DNA from: Chamaesiphon sp.
GTDB taxonomy: Bacteria > Cyanobacteriota > Cyanobacteriia > Cyanobacteriales > Chamaesiphonaceae
Length of the DNA stretch: 11,160 bases
NCBI GenBank assembly: GCA_026786125.1
Contig: JAJAYU010000397.1
Coordinates: forward strand, 1 to 11,160
Direction: 5' to 3'
Shown: positions 6,941-11,160 of the stretch, one piece after another
How positions within the stretch are numbered: position 1 is the stretch's first letter
How the letters are laid out: every line of letters begins with the position of its first letter
Notes under the pieces: generated by a model
Database searches by the model: none
Seen by the model: only the letters and a program-made list of their open reading frames with translations
What the model was told of the DNA's origin: nothing
Position numbers and translations under genes: made by a program

Positions 6941-7660
6941 GTGTCAACTAACAAAATCTTGGTAATCGATGATAGTCGCGTGATTCGGAAAACCGTCCGA
7001 GACATGCTGCCCGAAGGTGACTTTGAGGTAATTGAAGCAAAAGATGGGCTGGAAGGAATCGACTTTATCGAAAAAGAACGTCCATCCCTAATTATGCTAG
7101 ATTTTATTCTACCTAAAATGAGCGGCTGGGATGTGTTTCAACAGATTCAGTCAAATCCTGACTATCAGAAAATTCCCTTGGTATTGATGTCAGGGAAAAA
7201 AGAAGAAGTCACCAGCAAGATTTCCGAACCGTTTGAATTTTTTGAATTTATCGAGAAGCCTTTTGATCGAGTCGTACTCGCAGAAGCGATTCGGGTGGCA
7301 ATGGTCAAAGTTCGCAAAGCACGTCCGCGTGTTGCTGAACTCCCTGGATCTGTCTCAAGTGGTGGCGATACTCAAGTTAGCAACAATGATATTATTCAGT
7401 TGCAAGCTCAAATTGCTCAAATTCAAGTAGCCCACAACATCGAGATTCAAGAGCTACAGTCGCAATTATTGACTGCTAATCAGTCCCACCATGCTGAACT
7501 TCAAGATTTAGCGGCTAAATTTGAAGCATTCCAACAAATTAAAGGTACCGCACATCAACCAACGATCGAAAAAGTGATTCAACTCGAAACTGAAGTTGAT
7601 ACCTTGAAAAAACAATTGGGTCAATTAATTGTGTTGATTAAGAAGAAATTTGCGGCTTAA
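6941..7660 (+). CDS. CheY-like response regulator with C-terminal coiled coil
   Basis: A 239-residue protein whose first 120 or so residues form a receiver domain. The acidic pair is Asp10-Asp11 in VIDDSR, the phosphoacceptor is Asp54 in [14 protein letters not shown], the switch Ser84 is in [10 protein letters not shown], and Lys106 is in FIEKPFDR. There is no DNA-binding or enzymatic output domain. After a linker rich in Ser and Gly (about 128-145), residues 146-235 are Gln, Leu and Glu rich with heptad periodicity ([45 protein letters not shown]), predicting a coiled coil that could bind a partner or dimerise. The GTG start at 6941 has AAGGAG six bases upstream. No histidine kinase is nearby, so its partner is unknown. 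Its stop overlaps the recR stop on the other strand. Confidence 0.9.
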   Translation: MSTNKILVIDDSRVIRKTVRDMLPEGDFEVIEAKDGLEGIDFIEKERPSLIMLDFILPKMSGWDVFQQIQSNPDYQKIPLVLMSGKKEEVTSKISEPFEFFEFIEKPFDRVVLAEAIRVAMVKVRKARPRVAELPGSVSSGGDTQVSNNDIIQLQAQIAQIQVAHNIEIQELQSQLLTANQSHHAELQDLAAKFEAFQQIKGTAHQPTIEKVIQLETEVDTLKKQLGQLIVLIKKKFAA

Positions 7661-8256
7661 TCAATCTCCCGTCTACCTTCTAACGCCCGCGCCAGAGTAA
7701 TCTCGTCGGCATATTCAAGATCGCCGCCCATCGGTAGTCCGAAGGCAATTCTGGTTACTTTGGTTAGGGGCGAGATCAATCTGCCCAGATATAGGGTGGT
7801 AGTTTCGCCTTCAACAGTTGGACTGACGGCGACGATCACTTCCTTGACATCCTGACGATTGATCCGCTGCAATAGTGACGAAATATTCAATTGTTCTGGC
7901 CCAATCCCGTCCATTGGTGAGATCACACCACCTAACACGTGATATTTCCCGTGATATTCTCGCGTTCGCTCTAGGGCAATCACATCACGAGAATCAGCGA
8001 CCACACAGATCGTATGCGAGTCGCGCTGGGAATTTTGGCAGATATCACAAGTTGGTTCTGCCGATAGATGAAAGCAGACCTGACACAATCCGACTTGCTG
8101 TTTAGCATCGATCAGAGCTTGTGCCAGTTGCTCGACTTCAGGCAAAGATCTTTTGAGAATATGTAAAGCCAGCCGCTGTGCAGATTTTGGGCCGACTCCA
8201 GGCAAGCGTTGTAGTTGCTCGATTAAATTAGCGAGGGGGCGCGTGTAAGCCGTAAT
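7657..8256 (-). CDS. recR: recombination protein RecR (predicted ATT start)
   Basis: Works with RecO (and RecF) to load RecA on single-stranded gaps. Counting from the predicted start, the protein has 199 residues, the normal RecR length. It has the helix-hairpin-helix [17 protein letters not shown] (18-34), a four-cysteine zinc finger (Cys58, Cys61, Cys70, Cys73 in CQVC...CDIC) and a Toprim domain (from about 83, [12 protein letters not shown]). Between the upstream in-frame stop (8278-8280) and the LPGVG motif there is no ATG or GTG. The first TTG (8203-8205) encodes the Leu of LPGVG and would remove the conserved lead-in [16 protein letters not shown]. An ATT at 8254-8256, with GGAG five bases upstream, restores the full domain. 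The identity is secure; the start is inference. Confidence 0.93.
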   Translation of the reverse strand: MTAYTRPLANLIEQLQRLPGVGPKSAQRLALHILKRSLPEVEQLAQALIDAKQQVGLCQVCFHLSAEPTCDICQNSQRDSHTICVVADSRDVIALERTREYHGKYHVLGGVISPMDGIGPEQLNISSLLQRINRQDVKEVIVAVSPTVEGETTTLYLGRLISPLTKVTRIAFGLPMGGDLEYADEITLARALEGRREID

Positions 8257-8343
8257 CTTTGCTCCGAATCGGTTTGATCAGAACTAAATTATACGTGAAA
8301 ACGGATATAGTTTTCCATCCATCCCCCCATCCCCCAGCCTCTC

Positions 8344-9237
8344 GTGATCACCCAATTCCCACTCCCGATCGATCTCCTCACCAGTGGCTGGGTGGTAATA
8401 GTTTTTGTGGTTTTATTTGGGGTACTACCATTGATCGCCTTTTCCCAGAGTTCGATCCCATCGATCGCTACTCGGATCGTGTGGGCATTTGTGCGGACGG
8501 TGATGACGATCTCGATCGGTAGTATCCTGTGGGCGAAGCTGGGCTTATTTACCTGGCTGATTGCGGTATTAGTTTATCTGACTGGATTGGGCATCGGTTG
8601 GATGTCTAGCCATCAATGGCAGTCTCAAGCTAAATTTGAACAGATCGGGCAGCAAATTGCGATCGCCACGATTGATATATTCGATCGCGGTTTGTCTCTG
8701 TCCCAACTGCGAAAATGGCTACGATCGCCATTCCAAGCTCTAGTATGGCTGATTGAGTCTCGTCTGAATCTGCGCTGGAGTCTACCCCTAATTATCTTGA
8801 GTACGATCGGGATGATCGCCATGCTGGTAATTACGGTTTGGCTCCGGTTCGAGCATCCTCTGACTGAATTTCGATTTAGTATTCCAGATACATATCGTCA
8901 ACTTCTGATTACCCAACAGATTTTAGCGCGGGATTTGCCCACAGTTAATTATCTGCCCATTTTCCCTAGTTTAGCGGCTTTTCTTTCGGCTCTAAGCGGG
9001 ATTCATCCGGTGCAAGTGGTTCATTTACTTGGGGCAATTGTGGGCACGTTACTAGTTCTGAGTATTGGTTATACCACTAGATGCCTAACCAAAAATGGAG
9101 CAGCAGCATTAGCAGCTAGCTATAGTCTGGGAGCTTATTTGTTTACTTGGAATCTCCCAATTTCTGGTCGGCTACCTTTAGGGATCCAGAACTGCTTGGG
9201 GACAATTCGGGATCCGCTCAATGCTGGTTTAGTTTGA
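8344..9237 (+). CDS. 5' part of an interrupted polytopic membrane protein gene
   Basis: The first 297 codons of a long membrane protein, ended by a TGA at 9235-9237. From the GTG at 8344 it shows hydrophobic segments at about 15-35, 43-62 and 66-85, then a polar loop (about 88-145, SHQWQSQAKFEQIGQQI onward), then helices near 146-166 and in the 210-275 region. The stretch FSIPDTYRQLLITQQILARD and YLPIFPSLAAFLSALSGI is reminiscent of the outer loop of GT-C membrane glycosyltransferases that use polyprenol-linked sugars, but this is a weak resemblance. No Shine-Dalgarno sequence precedes the GTG; the first in-frame upstream stop is at 8308. The same frame continues after the TGA into 9247-10170, so this is very probably one gene broken by a point mutation rather than an independent protein. 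Confidence 0.6.
   Translation: MITQFPLPIDLLTSGWVVIVFVVLFGVLPLIAFSQSSIPSIATRIVWAFVRTVMTISIGSILWAKLGLFTWLIAVLVYLTGLGIGWMSSHQWQSQAKFEQIGQQIAIATIDIFDRGLSLSQLRKWLRSPFQALVWLIESRLNLRWSLPLIILSTIGMIAMLVITVWLRFEHPLTEFRFSIPDTYRQLLITQQILARDLPTVNYLPIFPSLAAFLSALSGIHPVQVVHLLGAIVGTLLVLSIGYTTRCLTKNGAAALAASYSLGAYLFTWNLPISGRLPLGIQNCLGTIRDPLNAGLV
9235..9237 (+). other. in-frame TGA splitting the membrane protein gene
   Basis: The frame reads NAGLV, TGA, then SWAVSEPELGALFVIL without shift. The downstream frame remains open for 311 codons. A single C-to-T change from CGA (Arg) would create this TGA. No Shine-Dalgarno sequence precedes the nearby GTG at 9247. The simplest reading is a recent nonsense mutation or a sequence error. 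Confidence 0.75.
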
Positions 9238-9246
9238 TCGTGGGCG

Positions 9247-10170
9247 GTGAGCGAACCCGAACTAGGGGCGTTATTTGTGATTCTGGCGATCGGGTGCAGC
9301 ACTCATATTGCCAGATCTGCCCAACGAAAAGAAGCTGTGATTAATACGCTCTGCTGCATGATCTTAGTGGCAATTATCTCCCCCCAGCTTCTCGTACTGA
9401 TCCTATTTGGGGGGTTTGGGCTGATCTTTGGGCGACAAATGGCGATGTTTAACATCAGCGTTGTCTGGCCGATTCTAGCAGTGCTAGCGGCGATTCCCGA
9501 TCGCAATTTCCAGTTACTCAACCCTGTATTAATTACCCTACCGATCGGTTTGAGTCTCACCGTGGGTTTATTTTTTGTCGCGGTTGCGGCTGGGGGGCGG
9601 TTGTTGCTAGCCAATTGGTCTGCACCGATCTGTCTAACCATATTTATTGCCGTTACCCTCAATTTCTCCCTACCATCCTTACCCCAACTGGATTATCTCG
9701 AATATGATGCCGCCGCCCGCAAAGCCGTAGAGATCAGTCGTCTCTTTCCCTATCAGCAATGGACTGTGGTAGCACCGATCGAGCAATTGTCCCAAGTTTA
9801 TGGTCGCGGTTGGTATGAAGATGCCGCCCAATTTACCGCCAAATACCAAGATCGTGTCAAGGATCCCAGCTTTGTTTTTCCCCAGCCAACTGCACTCTTC
9901 GTCTTCGTCGAAAAGCAACCCTTCACCACTGACAAGCCAGAATATCCAGTCCTCTATTCGGTATTGATCGATCCCACCTATCGGAATTATCGCTCTCCGA
10001 GCGGGCGGACACAGCTAGCCGCAGCGATGCTGAAACTCTGCGAAACCTATCGCAAACAGCATCCTCCCCTGGATACTCGCATCTATTACGAGGACGATCG
10101 ACTAATAATCTATCAGTTTGCGCCACATCCACGCAACATTCTCATCAAACCTTCAGTTCAAAGCTCATAA
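9247..10170 (+). CDS. 3' part of an interrupted polytopic membrane protein gene
   Basis: Continuation, in the same frame, of the gene starting at 8344. A GTG at 9247 would be the first possible restart and gives 307 residues. It contains about five hydrophobic segments in the first 165 residues (for example LGALFVILAIGC, ILVAIISPQLLVLILFGGFG, VVWPILAVLAAIP, IGLSLTVGLFFVAVAA, LTIFIAVTLNFSLP). They are followed by a soluble C-terminal domain of about 140 residues beginning DYLEYDAAARKAVEISRLFP and ending RNILIKPSVQSS. A multi-helix membrane part followed by a soluble tail occurs in GT-C type transferases, but no catalytic motif is recognised and the function is unassigned. Whether this fragment is translated alone is doubtful, since no ribosome binding site is seen before the GTG. 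Confidence 0.55.
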   Translation: MSEPELGALFVILAIGCSTHIARSAQRKEAVINTLCCMILVAIISPQLLVLILFGGFGLIFGRQMAMFNISVVWPILAVLAAIPDRNFQLLNPVLITLPIGLSLTVGLFFVAVAAGGRLLLANWSAPICLTIFIAVTLNFSLPSLPQLDYLEYDAAARKAVEISRLFPYQQWTVVAPIEQLSQVYGRGWYEDAAQFTAKYQDRVKDPSFVFPQPTALFVFVEKQPFTTDKPEYPVLYSVLIDPTYRNYRSPSGRTQLAAAMLKLCETYRKQHPPLDTRIYYEDDRLIIYQFAPHPRNILIKPSVQSS

Positions 10171-10209
10171 CCCAATCTCTGAGCTGTATTCCCTAAAGCC
10201 TAAAGCCGG

Positions 10210-10255
10210 TCAGTGAGCGGAGCCGTTGGCATCGCCTGCGCTTTGCGCTTACTGA
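10210..10255. repeat. inverted repeat around a cyanobacterial intergenic motif
   Basis: TCAGTGAGCG (10210-10219) pairs with CGCTTACTGA (10246-10255) with one G-U wobble. The enclosed sequence includes GGCATCGCCTGCGC and resembles GC-rich repeats scattered through cyanobacterial genomes. An A-run (AAAAA) follows on the plus strand. That would read as T-run before the stem on this strand, so it is not a rightward rho-independent terminator, although it could stabilise the 3' end of the membrane protein transcript. Confidence 0.5.
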
Positions 10256-10279
10256 AAAACTAAAGTCTAAACAACTAAT

Positions 10280-10321
10280 TTGTAAATAAAGCTTGCTTTA
10301 TTGTAAAGTTTTTGTTATATT
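10280..10321 (+). promoter_or_regulatory. probable promoter and operator region of the first hli gene
   Basis: TTGCTT (10293-10298) and TATATT (10316-10321) are spaced by 17 bases, giving a plausible sigma-70 type promoter with a start near 10328 and a leader of about 42 bases. Overlapping the -35 is a dyad AATAAAGC-TT-GCTTTATT (10285-10302). It is flanked by two direct TTGTAAA copies (10280-10286 and 10301-10307) 21 bases apart, about two helical turns. On the minus strand these read TTTACAA, matching the half-site of the HLR1 element bound by the light-response regulator RpaB, although canonical HLR1 half-sites are only 2 bases apart. RpaB control is therefore inference. Confidence 0.45.
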
Positions 10322-10369
10322 AGTTTACATAAGGAAATATTTACAACGTAAGTAGCGAAGGAAACCATC

Positions 10370-10579
10370 ATGCAGAACAAAACATTTATTGATAACGACG
10401 GTAGAGAAAATAATTTCGCCATCGAACCAAAAATGTACACAACTGAAGGCCCTCAGGCTGGTTGGACTGAGTATGCAGAAACACTCAACGGTCGGATGGC
10501 AATGATTGGTTTCGTCGCTCTGTTAATCCAAGAACTTTTGACCGGACACGGTATCGTCGGATTTATCACTGGTCTGTAG
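10370..10579 (+). CDS. high-light-inducible protein, HliA/HliB type (first copy)
   Basis: A 69-residue single-helix protein of the Hli/SCP family, which binds chlorophyll and carotenoid and protects photosystem II assembly intermediates under excess light. The chlorophyll-binding motif is EXXNGRXAMIGF, with Glu37, Asn40 and Arg42 visible, in a membrane helix at about 41-58. The N-terminal part ([20 protein letters not shown]) and the end TGHGIVGF closely resemble Synechocystis HliA/HliB. GAAGGA at 10357-10362, seven bases before the ATG, is a good Shine-Dalgarno sequence and fixes the start. The second copy follows 81 bases after the stop, with an offset of 291 bases between starts. Identity between the two proteins is 64 of 69. 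Confidence 0.95.
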   Translation: MQNKTFIDNDGRENNFAIEPKMYTTEGPQAGWTEYAETLNGRMAMIGFVALLIQELLTGHGIVGFITGL

Positions 10580-10609
10580 TTACAAATTAGAGTAACTTCA
10601 CCAGATTCT

Positions 10610-10660
10610 AGTTTACACAATAAAAAATTTACAGCAGTAATAACTGCTCAGGAGAACATC
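10610..10660 (+). promoter_or_regulatory. leader of the second hli gene with a hairpin before the RBS
   Basis: The leader repeats the pattern of the first: AGTTTACA, 16 bases later TTTACA, then an AT-rich stretch and the RBS (10322-10369 and 10610-10660 align). A six-base stem AGCAGT (10633-10638) and ACTGCT (10643-10648) with loop AATA ends right next to CAGGAG (10649-10654), the Shine-Dalgarno sequence, which lies six bases before the ATG. The first leader lacks this hairpin. It may influence translation or RNA processing of the second gene. Confidence 0.5.
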
Positions 10661-10870
10661 ATGCAAACCAAAACATTCATCGATAACGACGGCAGAGAAA
10701 ATAACTTCGCCATCGAGCCAAAAATGTACACAACTGAAGGCCCTCAGGCTGGCTGGACTGAGTATGCAGAGTTACTTAATGGTCGGATGGCAATGATTGG
10801 TTTCGTTGCTCTATTAATCCAAGAAGTTTTGACTGGACACGGTATTGTCGGTTTTATTAGCAGTCTCTAA
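10661..10870 (+). CDS. high-light-inducible protein, HliA/HliB type (second copy)
   Basis: A second 69-residue Hli/SCP protein with the same role as its upstream twin, pigment binding and protection of photosystem II assembly in the thylakoid membrane. It keeps Glu37, Asn40 and Arg42 of the chlorophyll-binding motif. It differs from the first copy at only five residues: Asn3 to Thr, Thr38 to Leu, Leu56 to Val, Thr67 to Ser and Gly68 to Ser. CAGGAG six bases before the ATG fixes the start. The pair may be co-transcribed, since the 81-base gap contains no terminator and one rho-independent terminator follows the second gene. Silent differences are scattered through the copies, so the duplication is recent but not brand new, and the motif is under purifying selection. 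Confidence 0.95.
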   Translation: MQTKTFIDNDGRENNFAIEPKMYTTEGPQAGWTEYAELLNGRMAMIGFVALLIQEVLTGHGIVGFISSL

Positions 10871-10918
10871 TCTCTTCATCAAGACAATCGCTAACACATA
10901 ATTTTCTTATCTTTTTCC

Positions 10919-10952
10919 TCGCGGTCGCTACATGTTAGCTATCGCGATTTTT
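10919..10952 (+). terminator. rho-independent terminator of the hli pair
   Basis: TCGCGGTCGCTA (10919-10930) pairs with TAGCTATCGCGA (10936-10947) around the loop CATGT, with one mismatch and one G-U wobble. TTTTT (10948-10952) follows at once. It is 49 bases after the second hli stop codon and is the clearest terminator in the window. Confidence 0.8.
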
Positions 10953-10953
10953 G

Positions 10954-11033
10954 GTTGGGAGTTGGGAGCGAAAAGTGCGGTCTTGGGGTTTCCCCAAGTA
11001 GAGCACCTTTTCAAGACAGTTGGGAGTTGGGAG
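10954..11033. repeat. GTTGGGA heptamer repeats flanking a short hairpin
   Basis: GTTGGGAGTTGGGAG occurs at 10954-10968 and again at 11019-11033. Between them CTTGGGG (10982-10988) and CCCCAAG (10992-10998) form a seven-base stem with loop TTT. Heptamer runs of this kind are common between cyanobacterial genes. No coding potential is seen from 10871 to 11109. Confidence 0.7.
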
Positions 11034-11109
11034 GAAAGAGATAGGGATGTCACCTAGTAATAGTTAATTAAGGCTCTTCAGTACTTAGTATGCAATATTA
11101 ACTATTGAA

Positions 11110-11160
11110 ATGCCAATTGAGCAAGCATCTAGTTCTAAAATTCTTAAAATTAGTGAATCC
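11110..11160 (+). CDS. possible 5' end of a gene running off the right edge
   Basis: An ATG at 11110 opens a frame of 17 codons (MPIEQASSSKILKISES) that is still open at the window end. The composition is protein-like, but no Shine-Dalgarno sequence is present and the fragment is too short to identify. It is listed as tentative. Confidence 0.3.
   Translation, partial: MPIEQASSSKILKISES

Noticed and set aside
6870..6947. Longer lipA form starting at TTG 6947
   Set aside because: It would overlap the well-supported GTG start of the divergent response regulator and add 26 residues with no family support; the ATG at 6869 gives a normal LipA.
7657..8205. Short RecR form starting at TTG 8205
   Set aside because: It removes the conserved N-terminal lead-in to the helix-hairpin-helix and begins inside the LPGVGPKS motif; the upstream frame is clearly RecR-like.
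9147..9344. Frameshift instead of a nonsense mutation in the membrane protein gene
   Set aside because: The downstream part continues in the same frame as the upstream part, and the residues on both sides of the TGA read as one protein, so no frameshift is needed.
10971..11018. Hairpin CTTGGGG/CCCCAAG as a second terminator after the hli pair
   Set aside because: No T-run follows it, and a complete rho-independent terminator already lies upstream at 10919-10952; it is better seen as part of the intergenic repeat.

Overview
The window is cyanobacterial chromosome. The evidence is an NdhB subunit of the photosynthetic NDH-1 complex, two HliA/HliB-type high-light-inducible proteins, a PedR-like small LuxR regulator, a Nostoc-type SH3b-NlpC/P60 endopeptidase, frequent CGATCG-type motifs (one full GCGATCGC octamer, 8658-8665) and intergenic repeats of a cyanobacterial kind. 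Species cannot be fixed from the sequence alone. No tRNA, rRNA, CRISPR array, transposase or phage gene was found.

Layout, left to right. (1) 1-77: the last codons of a gene entering from the left. (2) 371-1054: NlpC/P60 cell-wall endopeptidase, then 1173-1442, a stand-alone LuxR-type DNA-binding protein with C-terminal cysteines. (3) 1503-1563: a near-perfect hairpin. (4) 1736-3268: ndhB. (5) 3268-3555: a dense repeat block with a heptamer repeat, two tandem 92-nt units, a 28-nt palindrome and one copy of a 79-nt dispersed repeat. (6) 3589-4578: fmt, then 4874-5764, an unrecognised protein with a C-terminal coiled coil. (7) 5775-5953: a MITE-like element with 13-bp terminal inverted repeats; its first 79 nt are an inverted copy of the repeat before fmt. 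(8) lipA (minus strand), divergent from a CheY-like response regulator with a coiled-coil tail. (9) recR (minus strand), whose stop codon overlaps that of the response regulator and which appears to start at a rare ATT codon. (10) 8344-10170: a large polytopic membrane protein gene cut in two by one in-frame TGA. (11) 10370-10870: two tandem hli genes, 93% identical, with related leaders and a rho-independent terminator at 10919-10952. (12) 11110-11160: a possible gene start running off the right edge.

Functionally the region mixes housekeeping genes (fmt for initiator tRNA formylation, lipA for lipoate, recR for recombinational repair) with light and redox genes (ndhB, the PedR-like regulator, the hli pair). 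Most genes look like single transcription units and no long operon is visible. No new multi-gene system is evident. The most unusual observations are the predicted AUU start of recR, the single TGA splitting the membrane protein gene, the inverted 79-nt repeats bracketing fmt and its neighbour, and the symmetrical site cluster upstream of the first hli gene.
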